From Prostheceraeus crozeri (taxonomy: Eukaryota; Platyhelminthes; Polycladida; Euryleptidae), in contig CAJQUW010005783.1 of the NCBI GenBank assembly GCA_907163375.1, positions 62,001 through 126,000 on the forward strand: DNA of 64,000 bases, given 5' to 3'. A program made the position numbers and the translations under genes. Positions within the stretch are counted from its first letter, which is position 1. The number at the start of each line of letters is the position of its first letter. Under the pieces are notes generated by a model. That model made no database searches, was not told the origin of the DNA, and saw only the letters and a list, made by a program, of their open reading frames with translations. This document shows, in pieces, positions 19,738 to 31,231 of this stretch.

Positions 19738-20122
19738 TTAATATAAAACATAAATACATAATTGACCACAATAAGTAGTTCCATGTTTTTGAATTTGAAA
19801 AGTATTGTATGTTCCATTTCCAAGTATTTCTTTTACTTCTTTTGTCGGAGGAAGACCATATGAGTCGAACCAATAGTTCTCAGCCTCCGGGGAATCAAAA
19901 TAAAAATTCTGTTGATCATTTTTAACGCCTGCCGACCAATGAATTCCTTTTTGATCTGATGTGCGAAGACTTGTTACGAAATTTAAAGAAGATGGCCTAT
20001 TTTTTAGAAAATGTAATTTAGCTCTCATTAAGACGTCGAAATTTTTTATTCTTAATTGTTTAGCAATTTTCTTCAGGTCAAAATTCGTAGTTGTTTGCTT
20101 TCCATGTAATTTTAAGAACTCA
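19738..20122 (-). pseudogene. Adenovirus-type cysteine protease (element B), C-terminally truncated
   Basis: Homologous to 8713-9192. The catalytic His (GIHWSAG), Asp (WFDSYGLPP) and Cys (TYCGQLC) are all present. The frame ends four residues after the catalytic Cys region, where the non-LTR fragment begins. Its start is also lost: homology to A stops at 20122, and unrelated sequence follows. Confidence 0.8.
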
Positions 20123-21398
20123 GCCGAGGCAAAAGATTTTGGGTGATAATTCAGTCAGGTCCTGATAACACAGCTCTCTTATGTTACTCAGTGTAGCTGT
20201 CGGGCTTTCACCTTTCATTTTACATGAAATGAAATCTATTTCAGAATTTCTCAGAAGAATTGTTTTGCCGCCATGACAATCATTCGCAATTGTAATCACA
20301 TAACAATGGACGTTAAACTTCGGACAATAGCGTCATGCTAATGTGGGTAACTTATTCTGTTGTCATTGAACAGTTACATTCATCACTGCAACTAATGAAT
20401 AGAAAGCAAAATATTGGAGCACATACTGCCACGTATTGACAATTTCATTCTTTCTGCGAGTGTTCTACGAGACTGTCTTCAACGATTCTGCCAATTTCAT
20501 TTTTGCTGCGAACCTGCGATAGTGCGCCTCTAATTTCACTCATTCGATCTAAAATGACACGTTCAATAATCGCCTTTTCTGATTTAAAAAGAAATTCGGA
20601 AACTATTAGACATAAAGAACAGTGGAATATGCGTGTCGTAATATTAACAGAATTTCAAGAAAAATATCTAAGACCGAAGGAGGAAGAAGCCACGTGTGAT
20701 GAAACACTTTCAAATAATTGTTAATTATTAATCGTTTTGAAAGTACTTTACAAAAAAACGGCGTGAACAACAGCTCCAACTATAATTTTGAAGAAGAAAT
20801 AGAAATACGAATCGTTCCACCCAAACTACCAGATTATTTATTGTTTTTAAGAAGAGAAGAAGAAATTTCTGTGAACAGCATTGTGAAACTGTCGTTGCTG
20901 AAAGTAAGGGCTTTGACAATCATCAGAGGAAGTAGTAGCGTTTGCAAAGAATTGGGCTACTCACGAAGTTACAGCGCCTTTTTAAGAAAATTTTATAAAT
21001 TATATTTACTGTTCCTTTTATCAAGGACTCGACGGAATCTATATCCTTTTTCCAAAGGAACTTTAGCATTATTGACTCTTATCTTCGTCGCGGGACGAAG
21101 CGACCAACTCTCGGTGAAAATTTGAATTCAATCAATTGAAATCACTGTATTATGCCATAATACATTTTCTTCTGCAAATGATTTCTACGCTGTTCTTTAA
21201 ACTACTTATACATAGTATTATAAGAAATTACTTATACCAGTTTAAGAGAATCAAATGTATTATGCTATAAGACAATTTCACTTGTTTTGTAATAATGAAG
21301 AATATAAAGAAGCTGATGATACTTTTGGTTTTTCAGTTTCATTTTCCATTTTTAAGCAGATATTTTCAATACAATGCGTAGAAAGTTGAACTTTAGTT
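20123..21398. other. Unassigned sequence between elements B and C
   Basis: Frames at 20503-20724 and 20718-21125 have no recognisable domain and look spurious. I see no repeats longer than about 20 bases here. Confidence 0.4.
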
Positions 21399-21776
21399 TT
21401 AAATTTTTATAAATTTAGGGAGGACCCTATTTTCATTTTGCAGTTTGTCCATATTTATTTCATTTACATTTTCATTTTTACGTATGATATCGGGTGCTGA
21501 GCGAAGCGGTGCGCCGGATATCATGGCCTCTACTACTGCCATGAACCGCAATTTTGTAATATATCGCTTAAGTAACTTTCGTTGTTGTGATGATAATTTC
21601 TTTGTCCTCAAACTTCTCACATGAGAAACAATTTCTCGAATAAATTTGTCATTAGCATGTCGTGCAGCATTATATCGCTGATTTCCTTTCATTCGTTGAA
21701 GAGCTCGAATGGCTCCAGAAAATTTTGAAGACTTTCGACTTTTACGTCTCGCCATTTTTCTCTTTCCCATTGTCAC
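21399..21776 (-). CDS. Basic Polinton protein, fragment C (homologue of 41973-42338)
   Basis: 125 residues, very rich in Lys and Arg. It begins MTMGKRKMARRKSRKSSKFS and closely matches the protein at 41973-42338 for about 80 residues. The C-terminal GGFLSAILP membrane-like segment is replaced by unrelated sequence. Such basic proteins resemble adenovirus core proteins that condense DNA. The fragment shows that a relative of the 39-46 kb Polinton once inserted here. Confidence 0.6.
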   Translation of the reverse strand: MTMGKRKMARRKSRKSSKFSGAIRALQRMKGNQRYNAARHANDKFIREIVSHVRSLRTKKLSSQQRKLLKRYITKLRFMAVVEAMISGAPLRSAPDIIRKNENVNEINMDKLQNENRVLPKFIKI

Positions 21777-21779
21777 AAC

Positions 21780-21900
21780 TTGAGTTTTCCATATTTGTAT
21801 AGGTACTAACTTTTATGGCAGAAATGACACTCAAAATGAGCTATATCACAGTGTCTGCATTGACAAAATTGAATACAGGATTAAATGAGAGTATATATAG
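21780..21900 (-). pseudogene. Remnant of the RING/zinc protein (homologue of 42357-42719)
   Basis: The minus strand encodes CQCRHCDIAHFECHFCHKS followed by a stop, matching the C-terminal Cys/His region of the protein at 42357-42719. It lies upstream of the basic protein as in the intact Polinton. Confidence 0.6.
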
Positions 21901-21905
21901 GCCTA

Positions 21906-23604
21906 CATGCAATTAAAGCAATTGATTATTAACATGTATAGGCAAGTGAGTGCCAAAATGCGCACCGTAGGGGAGGGTGGGGCAGCATTGAACATGTTTT
22001 TGAACTTTTCCCGACAGTTTGAATACACTAAATCAAATGAGCCAAAATCAAACTCATGGAAAGTTGAGGGCATACTAATCTCAGTTGTTGGAAGTTTCTG
22101 TGACATTTGATCTCTTCACAATTTGAATTTTAGAATTTCTACCAAAGTGGTTCATATGTGGGGCACATCCCGGTGGAAAATTCCACGTGGATTCGACTTC
22201 AGAATTTTATATCGATTCTACGCATTACTTTGACCCGGCTCTCCACGTGGATTCGACGTGGATTGATACCCATGAAATCGACATCAAATCCACCTGATAT
22301 CCACGTGGAAACTGTACCTATATCATCCACGTGGAAACATAATGAGTTTACGTAAAAACAAATTTTTGTCGATCGCTTCACGAATTCACGGCTTCAATAC
22401 AAAGGATATTCAAAGCAAGTCGGCAAAACTTTGTTTTTACTGAAACAAATTCACAATGAAGCCATTACACCTGCATATAGCCATAAGGTGGTCATGTGGA
22501 CACAGTTTGATATTTTTTCTCTGAGCTATGCGCAATGAATCAATCATTGAAAATGAAATTAAACTTATAGCTTGAAAATTACCCAAAAATAATTATTGAC
22601 ATGTACTCTTATTAGATTACACGAATTTTGACACATTTTTTATAAGCTTATTTTTCCGTGAAGTAAAATATTTTGCAAATGACTTTCTTTATAGTCAAAC
22701 CAAACTTTTGAAAAAAAATGGTTTCTGTGCGTAATTATTCATGTTTTCCAGCAGTACGTTACTTTGCAGTCATCTTGTTCATATTGCATAGTTAATTGTA
22801 AGCAACATTCGAGCTTCATGGATTTTGAAGTGTTCGAAATTATTTTTTTGAAATTGGGTTGATATGGACATGTATGATACATGTTTCTTATTTTCATCAA
22901 ACAGCTATGTATTGCAATTTGCCAATGCAAATTTGGACCAGATTTGATGACAGTGAACGTGGAAAGATTTGAAATGAAACCCTTAATAAACTAAATAAGG
23001 GAGAAATTGAATAAAAATTGATTCATATGCACAATTTTGGTTATTAAAATTGTGCTTTTAATTGGCCTTCACGGAATTTACTTTCCCAAATAATTTCAAG
23101 AATATAGTCAAGTGATAAAAAAAATATTCACATACATATGACCGCACGCTGTTTTCTGCCATCAAGTTATGTTTTTGTGCATATAATGTGAGCGTATATG
23201 CTCCTGTTTTCCAATGTTCTTGGAAATAAACATTTTTGACTTTTGACTATATTGATATAATAATAATGTACGATAAATTTGACTGATGTCCACACTATTT
23301 TAAAATAGATTGATTATTTTCCGACAGAAATGATTGAGATCCATGAGCCATGACAGCGCATAGAATTACAACAGTTTTGATCAATATCATCAAATCAAAC
23401 TCATTTCTTATTGAAATCGAGTGAAAAATAAAGGTACTCAAAATTAACTGAAGTTTAGTCAGCGACAGGTGTCATAAAATCGCCATTTTCCAAACATTGA
23501 AAATATATTGAACACTTAAATATGTTGAACAATTATTCCAAGTCAATAGATTTATCAGCGTGACGTTTCGTTTGAATCTTTATTTCTTCCCATAGGAAAG
23601 ATTA
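21906..23604. other. Unassigned sequence with a palindrome cluster
   Basis: No gene seen. The notable feature is a set of four CACGTG palindromes at 22184-22333, listed separately. Confidence 0.4.
22181..22334. promoter_or_regulatory. Cluster of four CACGTG (E-box) palindromes
   Basis: TCCACGTGG-type sites with CACGTG at 22184, 22244, 22302 and 22328, within 150 bases, with related attcgacgtgg between. CACGTG is the canonical bHLH (MYC/USF/clock-type) site. The surrounding sequence is partly repeated, so this may be a decayed tandem repeat rather than an enhancer. Confidence 0.35.
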
Positions 23605-23607
23605 TTA

Positions 23608-26600
23608 AGGCCCGTTCAGACAGAGCACGGTTTGCGGCTATTTTCTGCCGAGGTAATTGGCTTCTCGAATTCTATCATTAAACTCAGTACAAAATCGCAG
23701 ATGGCGTTCCCACACGATACGGTTTGTCGCAGTTGAAATGGATCTGAGCCCAATTCAACTGCGGTTCTTTCATTTTAGAAAAAAAATTTGCTTCTGATTG
23801 TAAAATGAATAATGGCATCGCATTCGCCATAAAATTTCAATCTTTTCGAAGTCCATTTTGGTAATTTTGGTCAAGCATTGAGATAACTAGATCAAAGAAA
23901 TCATTTGATAACAAACCTCATGCTTTAAGTGTGCGGGGCGGCAGTTAACCAGACGGTTATTACCAAAGTCATTATTTCAGATTGTTCTCGATCTACCCAA
24001 CCGATTCATGTGATCTACACTGCAGATAAATCGTAGTGATATAATGAATCTGATGAGATTAATGACTTCTCAATTTCATAAATTTTTATTATCAGAGTGT
24101 CAAAATTCGCGTTCAAATTTAACAGAATGTGATTGGCATTTCAATTGCGCGACTTCTTTGTTCTGGACGGCGATCAACTCTCATAAATCATCTGTGTGTC
24201 ACGCCCACGCCGATGAGACATTCGCAGCTCGTGAATGTCAGCGATGAGACTGTTCGATGACCTTAGAAGACCGATCCCTTGTTTTTTTTGATGACGTCTC
24301 TGAAATCGGATGAAACCATGAAACAAATCAGTGCATAATGCGGTACATCTATTCTTTCCCCCCCCCCCACATTTTTCAAGTTTTCCAAAATCATCAAATT
24401 TCGCCAAAGTTAGTCACATTGGGTTTAGAATAGACTTGAATAGAATAGAATCTTTCACTGAGTGACAATACAACACCACTGAAAAGTCTTACTTGAACTC
24501 TGGGATGAAGGATTGGTCCCTTGGATACTCAGTTAGAATACAAGGTACAGCTGTGATCATGAACTTCGTGTGATTGTTGTCTACAGACAAATGACGAGCA
24601 GTTTTCTAATTCTGAGGCTGTGAATGTTCTACAAGTCAGATAAGAGGAGTTTTACACACTCAACGCTATGCCACGTTAGTGAGATCAAGTAGGAGCAAGA
24701 GAAGATCGTTGACGATGCAACACTTACGGGTGTCGACAACAGAAAAGTGTGGGGAGGGAAGAATAGAAGTACCCATAATGCTTTTCGTAGAATGCTATGC
24801 ACCCACATTCTTTTTTCTTTTTGATCTCCGTAGAATTAGTGACGAGTACAGTAAATTATACACCTCGCAGTCTGAGGAATTCATCATTAGTGATACAATA
24901 GAATGATTTAAGTAACATGGCAATTGAGATGATTTCATTGGTTAACCTAGACAGTGAAAGACTACAATCGGTCCATTTTCATTGAAATGGTGTATTTATC
25001 CAGCAATTTTGACAAATTTTATATTTTCAGAATGCTCGCAATATCGTCATTATGAATACATAACTTTTCATTAGATCTGATATATAGGGATTCCAAAATC
25101 CAGGAAAATCTTGATCCCGGGATTGAGTAGAATCGTAGACATCCTCTTATAAAGCACAGATACATGTAAATAGCATGGGATTGCGGCAAGGACTGCAATC
25201 CCGCGATTCCTTGGGTTTGCGCAAATCCGAAATCCCATCATTGATTGATTAATTTAGTCGTTATCTTGGTAGTACTAGCTTATGGATGCTTTAAGGCTTC
25301 GTTAGTGGAAACCGAAACGATTTTCGAATACTTTTCGATGTCTTTCTTTGAATTACTAATTTAATAATATTGTAGCCCATATATTACAGTTGTGTCAGCA
25401 TACTTGTATGTGTGACTGTATACTTACGTACTTTATGTTTATCTAATCATGCAGGGTAGAGATTCCACAGTCCCGGGAAATCTCGATCACATGATTCCGG
25501 GATTAAGTTGAACAGTAAATGTGCTATGACAAATCACATGTGTATATTAATAATATGGGATACCGGGATGTGAGAATAGCCATAAGTTGGAATTGCAGCA
25601 AGTCGGTTTACTTACAATATCGCAATCGACTTAAAATTTGTTCCGCTTTAAGCACTAATGGAAAACGACTTACAGCTACTAATAGAGTTACAGAAAACAG
25701 TTGCAAATTCATGATTATGGCACTTTCAATCTACAGTTTCCCGAGATTTGGGATTGGTATAGGGTGAAGACCCGGGATTAGAGCCTGCCTAAAACTCCCG
25801 GCTTTTCTTGATCCCGGGATTCGGAATCACAAGCTCTGACCCTTGATCGATATTGACAAAATGCAAGTATACCATTTGTAGCTCGAAGTAAAATGGCAAT
25901 CAAGATAATCATGATTCACGACTTTCAATGCATTTAACTAGCACATTGAGATATTCCAAAATCCCAAGCTCGGGATTGCGCGATTGAAGAACCTTTTACA
26001 TGCCTTTTTACTGTATAAGCTAAGCTATTGCTGTGAATAACAACTATGGTCAAATAGAAGTATTCTTCCTGAACAAATTAATCCCGAGATTGAGTTAAAC
26101 AGAGAATAATAATGTAAATAATATATACTGCAGTCTTGTGAGCAATTTGCCTCCTAAAGATCTCAATCCCGAGGATTAGTTTGATTCCTTATCCCGGTAT
26201 TGTGTAGGCCTACTTCGCCAGCGATGTTCATCTTCAAATTGGTCATGCTCTAAAATATTGTTGGCTTTGAGAAATGACAAGCTCAAATTTAAGTCTCGAC
26301 CTAATTCAAAAGTCTTATCAATGGATTATTAAAAACGTAACGTTGACGATTATAATGAAATGTGAAGAGCCTATAACTATCATGTGTGGATTTCTGGTAG
26401 CTTCACCTTCGCCAATCTGTCTTTCTTCAGACAGAATACAGCTATATTGTTAATTTCTCAATCCCGGGATTTTGACCCTCCAATCCCGGGATTTCGGGAT
26501 CCCAGGGATTCGAATCCCTACTGATATGCTTCTGAGGTGAAACGTGCTGTGATATTCAATCTCCCACTACAGTAGACACACCTCTTTTGAAGTTGACGAG

Positions 26601-26713
26601 AGGTATTTGCCGTCTCTAAAACCGTGCTCTGTCTGAACGACATACGGTTTCTTTTCAATAATGGAGGGGGCAAAAACCGCAAACAGCAAACTGTTCTCTG
26701 TCTGAACGGGCCT
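23608..26713. mobile_element. Harbinger-type non-autonomous transposon, 3.1 kb
   Basis: Terminal inverted repeats begin AGGCCCGTTCAGACAGAG at both ends and are flanked by TTA at 23605-23607 and 26714-26716. A 3-bp T-A-rich duplication fits PIF/Harbinger. No frame longer than about 80 codons and no transposase motif is present. The right half contains many copies of the palindromic word aatcccgggatt and variants (near 25120, 25470, 25770, 25815, 26080, 26170, 26460 and 26485). Confidence 0.7.
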
Positions 26714-26716
26714 TTA

Positions 26717-27231
26717 TACCCTAGCAGCCATGATCATCATTTTCAGATATAAATTGATTTTTACACACGATTTTTTTCAAGAGTATACGACCTTAAGATG
26801 ATCGTCAGTGACGACTGAGGAACACAACAGAAGTCACTATTGCTTTGGAATCATCATGAAAAAGTCACAGGTCAGTTTATGAACTTCTTGCGATATGAAG
26901 TGAGCACAAGTGACGACTTATCATTTCATTAAATCAAAATTCTTGTTAAGCAGTCCTACAGAATTGTTGTTGAATGATGTCGACATCAATTTATCTCAAA
27001 ATGGACCTAGCACACATGTATGTCACACACATGGGCATAATCACTAAATTGTCCAATTTGTGAGACACATTCCTTCCTGTCTATTGCAAGTGGTCATCAA
27101 AGAAAACACCGATCTGCGGGCTTCAACGCCGGCAGCGTCAATTAGGGAGAGTAGTACATCCACTGTTGCTCTCTAAATCTGTGGTCGGCTGACGTCATCC
27201 CTCCAGTGAGCGGATAGACGGTAGGGTTACT
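26717..27231. other. Unassigned sequence
   Basis: No gene, repeat or site that I can support. Confidence 0.4.
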
Positions 27232-28100
27232 AGTCACTTCGACCCCCTGACATTTCGACCCCATAAATTAAGTCATCTTGACCCCATAAAATGGGGTTAT
27301 CAAATCTACTCTTCTGTATAATGCGTTGGCTACATATATAGATAAATTGATGTGCTCTTTTCAATTTCCTGCCTATTAGCTGGCTGTCACAAGCTCCATC
27401 TGTCTGTTACATCGATTTTAACATCTATCAAAGATTTCAAATTCCGCGTGTTGTGGGTTATTTTTCCTAATGGATATTTCGGCCTTAATTTGCATTCATT
27501 AGTTAAAATATGGCTCATAGTGGTCCATTCTACCTATCTGAAGTGGATTCACTCAGTGATAATCAAGCACTGACGACCAATCCCTAATTCTTGGTCGAAT
27601 TACAGCATATTCGCGTAGGAGGGTCGAGGTTATTTTCCTTATTGAGAATCAGACCTCGACTTTGCGCTCAATCGAAATATCGTGACTGATTTGCCCAGAA
27701 TATGCCTGTTGCTTTCTTTGGAAAGAGATAAGAAACGCAGGAAAAGGAAAAGAACTCGAAAATCGCTAAGAACTGGGGTCGAAAGGAGTACATCGATGAG
27801 GTTATTGTCTACATAGGTTAATACGTGCAAAAATTGTACTCAACTTATGAATAAGCCATCCTGTAGCTATGTTATGCCTATTGGGAAGAAAAGTACTGAG
27901 GTGCCTTTGATGTACGGGCACTTTTGCATCTTGATATTTAAAAATTAATTTCAGCCATTTTTTCTTTAGATGCAATTGCAGCTTGTTTGAAATTGACTCT
28001 ATTTGAAGTTGCTACAGCTGATTTTAACTTGGTGGTATTTCCAAACTGATAAATGACGAATGCAACTTTAGCAACGCGTTGGCCATGCATTCAAAAGCGC
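27232..28100 (-). repeat. 870-bp interspersed repeat, copy 1 (inverse of 51187-52053)
   Basis: Nearly colinear and highly similar in reverse complement to 51187-52053. One end has ttcgaccccctgacatttcgacccc and the palindrome CCCCATAAAATGGGG; the other ends in gcgctttt. It contains no convincing gene; a 63-codon frame is conserved in both copies but looks incidental. Probably a non-autonomous mobile element. No target duplication was seen. Confidence 0.75.
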
Positions 28101-28387
28101 CGTCTTCCTATTCGCTAATCGTCAAGTGGATGTTTTATCAGTAGTATACATCTTTTATGTTTGAAATTATTAAAGTTAAATTACACTATTTTGACAATCA
28201 CAGGTATCACATCCTGTTATTCTCTTGTATCATTCGGTCCACCACTGTCCGTTCATATTCTGCGCACCCACAATGCATTTCTAACTCATTCCATCATTTA
28301 ATTGGATCTCTCAGACAAATACATGGCAATCTATCTCTCCATATCAACGCGACTTTATAAAGTGCATGATAAGCCCAAGCAACTCCA

Positions 28388-29139
28388 GTTCGACATGCCT
28401 CACTATTTAATGACTTGACAACGCGAATGCGTGGCTAAGCGATTGAAGTCATAGAATCGGATCAGTCGATCATATTACTGCTTCTATCTGTTATAATACA
28501 TGATTATCCACCTCACTATGTGAGTGCGAGTCTTTAGAAGTGTCTATGAAGTGAGAGCATCCCGTTCGACATGCCTCACTATTTAATGACTTGACAACGC
28601 GAATGCGTGGCTAAGCGATTGAAGTCATAGAATCGGATCAGTCGATCATATTACTGCTTCTATCTGTTATAATGCATGATTATCTGCCTCTCCATGTGAG
28701 TGCAAGTCTTTAGAAGTGTCTACGAAGTCAAAGCATCCCGTTCGACATGCCTCACTATTTAATGACTTGACAACGCGAATGCGTGGCTAAGCGATTGAAG
28801 TCATAGAATCGGATCAGTCGATCATATTACTGCTTCTATCTGTTATAATGCATGATTATCTGCCTCTCCATGTGAGTGCAAGTCTTTAGAAGTGTCTACG
28901 AAGTCAAAGCATCCCGTTCGACATGCCTCACTATTTAATGACTTGACAACGCGAATGCGTGGCTAAGCGATTGAAGTCATAGAATCGGATCAGTCGATCA
29001 TATTACTGCTTCTATCTGTTATAATGCATGATTATCTGCCTCTCCATGTGAGTGCGACTCTTTAGAATTGTCTATGAAGTCAGAGCATCCCGTTCGACAT
29101 GCCTCACTATTTAATGACTTGACAACGCGAATGCGTGGC
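28388..29139 (+). repeat. 176-bp satellite array, left part
   Basis: Units start with gttcgacatgcctcac at 28388, 28564, 28740, 28916 and 29092: an exact 176-base period, four complete units and part of a fifth. Units differ by only a few substitutions. The fifth is interrupted by the Harbinger element. Confidence 0.95.
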
Positions 29140-29350
29140 TAAAGCCTAGTTTCCATTAAGATTCGCTTGTTCGAACGGTTAAGCGAATTGTGCGTGCGCT
29201 TTGTATTCGCTCTAGGGAACTAAAATTCGCGCTACCGTAAAGCGGTGGCTGTATCGAGCAATCATGATTTCTAAGGACGCCGCCAAGCAAAGCGAATAGG
29301 GATTCCCAGAAGTAAAAAATAGAACATTGAATTATAGTGTTTGATGACTG

Positions 29351-29833
29351 GTGAGTATATCAGGTAAGGTAGTTTCTCAGAAAACACATAGTACGTGGCA
29401 GATGGAGTGTGATCAGCGTTGCGCATTGGCGATTTTACTATACTACAAGCGATTAAAGAAGAAGAAATCAAGGAAGAGTCCACGGTTTTGGCTTCGTTCA
29501 ATATATCTACTGAGAAGTGAACGAAGTGAGTATAGATTATTTATCGAGATGCTAGATCACGACAGTGAAATGTTTTTCCTATATACTCGAATGAGTCAAA
29601 TGAAATATAGATACCTCCTTCAACTTTTCAGTCCTTTGATTTCTCATTGTGGGCCACGACAACCTATTACTCCAGGTGAAAGACTTGCCATGACTTTGAG
29701 ATTTTTGTCGACGGGAGACTCTCAACAGAGTATTTCGAACAGTTTCCGCGTTTCCCGATCATCTGTTTGCAGAATTATTGAAGAAAATATTATGAAACTT
29801 ATATACTTATATACAAGTCATAATGTTGACTAA
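29351..29833 (+). pseudogene. Harbinger transposase, N-terminal part only
   Basis: The frame contains a basic stretch, then the helix-turn-helix region ITPGERLAMTLRFLSTGDSQ (about residues 107-126) and VSRSSVCRIIEENI, characteristic of the DDE_Tnp_4 (PIF/Harbinger) N-terminal domain. The frame stops at 29833, and the DDE catalytic domain that should follow is absent: 29834-30177 is AT-rich non-coding sequence. An internal deletion is the simplest explanation. The upstream limit of the gene is uncertain. Confidence 0.7.
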
Positions 29834-30177
29834 ATAAGCCATATAGTGCTTCCTGTTTATTTCTCGATAGGCTACCGCAGTTATGTAATTTTTATATTTT
29901 ACTTTCTTAAAAATTATTATTCATGTTTGATTAACAATATTTCAATAAACTTAAACCCGAAAAATCGAATAAAAACATGAAACGAATGTCTTTTAAGAAT
30001 GTATATTTTAATCAAATTACAATTGTATATTTAATTGTATATTTTCTCATAATTCATAAATATGATAACATAAAACTGAAATACTATCCCAAGACCTCAA
30101 TCGCAAACCAAGTCGCAATCTTACTATTAGCCTACTATTATTACGTAACACAATATCGATCACGTTATCCGTGAGAT

Positions 30178-30894
30178 TCAACCAAGAAGATTCAAGCAAT
30201 CACTAGAATATGCACAATTTGTACATGCTTGAACAATCTCGTATAAAGATTCACTTAATTTCATTCCAGCAAATGCTTGCTTATTTGGCGGGAGTCCTTT
30301 TAGTTCCGTAGCTACGGTTCGACCGAAACAATCATTCACATCTTGAGATTGAGGATTATGAATAGTTTTGATTGTATCCAGAATCTCTTCGTCGATTGAG
30401 TTCACTGTATTTCGCTTCTTCTTGATAGGTGGACCTGCAAAATGTTTTGTAGAAGGAGATTCCAACTCAATATTCGAATTTTCGTTGTCTTCGCTTTGTG
30501 ACATTGTTTCAATGGTGGCTTCTGGAACGATAATGTTTGAAAACGTTTTTCGAGGTCGAATCGTATCACTGAGAAAATCTAGAATATCGTAGTAAATCCA
30601 TTTTGACTGTGATGTAGCTGCACTACCGCTGGTAGTTTTGCTCAATTTCGTTCGTGATTTGACGTAAGTATCGCGTATATTTTTCCATTTTTTCTTCGCT
30701 TGATCGACTGGTACGTTCAATTTCTCAGCAATTTCTCTCCAGGAGTTATCTTTTGCAAAATTGTTCTTATAATCAGAATCAGATGGATCATACAAATGTG
30801 GCTTGTCCCGTACAAGCTCCACCAAAGTTTCTGTTTCTATTTGTTCTGCTTCGTTCTTCTCCATCAGCGCTCCGTATACCCCTCGATGATGCAT
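30178..30894 (-). CDS. MADF/Myb-SANT-like protein of the Harbinger element
   Basis: 238 residues, intact. An N-terminal MADF-type trihelix lies at about 22-105 with the blocks ELVRDKPHLYDPSDSDYKN, SWREIAEKLN and KKKWKNIRDTYVKS. An acidic and Ser-rich middle is followed by a conserved C terminus near 190-238. Harbinger elements use such a second protein to bring the transposase to the DNA ends and into the nucleus. It is convergent with the transposase fragment. Confidence 0.85.
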   Translation of the reverse strand: MHHRGVYGALMEKNEAEQIETETLVELVRDKPHLYDPSDSDYKNNFAKDNSWREIAEKLNVPVDQAKKKWKNIRDTYVKSRTKLSKTTSGSAATSQSKWIYYDILDFLSDTIRPRKTFSNIIVPEATIETMSQSEDNENSNIELESPSTKHFAGPPIKKKRNTVNSIDEEILDTIKTIHNPQSQDVNDCFGRTVATELKGLPPNKQAFAGMKLSESLYEIVQACTNCAYSSDCLNLLG

Positions 30895-31231
30895 TTAAAT
30901 GAATGAAAACACTGATGTGGGATTCCCTGAGGATTATTAATAGAAGACTGGTTGGATTCGACAGGCATCGTGACTCATTTTTCGCTTTGTTCGCTTCGCA
31001 AATGAAGATAGAAGCGACTTGCCACATTCATTGAAGCGGCGTCGCAGAAGGGAGAGGCGATAAAGCGAAGCGCGAATTCTAATGGAAATCTCTTTTTTTG
31101 ATACAAGGCGAAGCGAACGCGAAGCGAACGCGAAGCGAAAGGGAAAGCTGATGGCATGGAGTAATTGACCAATCAGCAACCTATTTGATAATTTCGTGTT
31201 AGTAAGCGAATTTAATGGAAACCGGCCTTAA

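Larger units (their letters stand above)
12591..20122. mobile_element. Virus-like element B (same lineage as A), decayed
   Basis: Left-arm genes run on the minus strand (12591-14788) and right-arm genes on the plus strand (15540-18659), with a terminal minus-strand protease. From 16560 rightward, order and sequence match element A. Almost every gene has stops or frameshifts. Additional insertions are an inverted-repeat segment (15085-15454) and a non-LTR fragment (18661-19736). No terminal inverted repeats or target duplication were found, so the limits are the outermost recognisable coding segments. Confidence 0.7.
29143..31228. mobile_element. PIF/Harbinger transposon with two genes, probably internally deleted
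   Basis: The left end is AGCCTAGTTTCCATTAAGATTCGC and the right end is its imperfect inverse. Both are flanked by TAA (29140-29142 and 31229-31231), the usual Harbinger target. It carries the two typical genes: a transposase fragment on the plus strand and a MADF-type DNA-binding protein on the minus strand. Subterminal gcgaagcgaac words are repeated at 31106-31141. It inserted into the satellite unit, whose sequence continues after 31231. Confidence 0.88.

Noticed and set aside
19502-19873. Minus-strand frame of 123 codons
   Set aside because: It crosses the junction of the non-LTR fragment and the protease in the wrong frame for both; an accident of overlap.
20503-21125. Two overlapping plus-strand frames as a gene
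   Set aside because: No recognisable motif, poor start context and no homologue in the window.
24174-24407. Frames inside the 3.1-kb Harbinger-type element
   Set aside because: Short, with no domains, and not in a conserved position; no support for coding.
26495-26520. gggattcgaatccct as a tRNA T-arm
   Set aside because: It is one of many variants of the aatcccgggatt palindrome, and no acceptor, D or anticodon arm is present.
27639-27830. 63-codon frame conserved in both copies of the 870-bp repeat
   Set aside because: Conservation is explained by the recent common origin of the repeat; no domain and no start context.
28388-29139. CRISPR-like array
   Set aside because: The 176-base units are contiguous with no unique spacers, in a eukaryotic context; it is a satellite.
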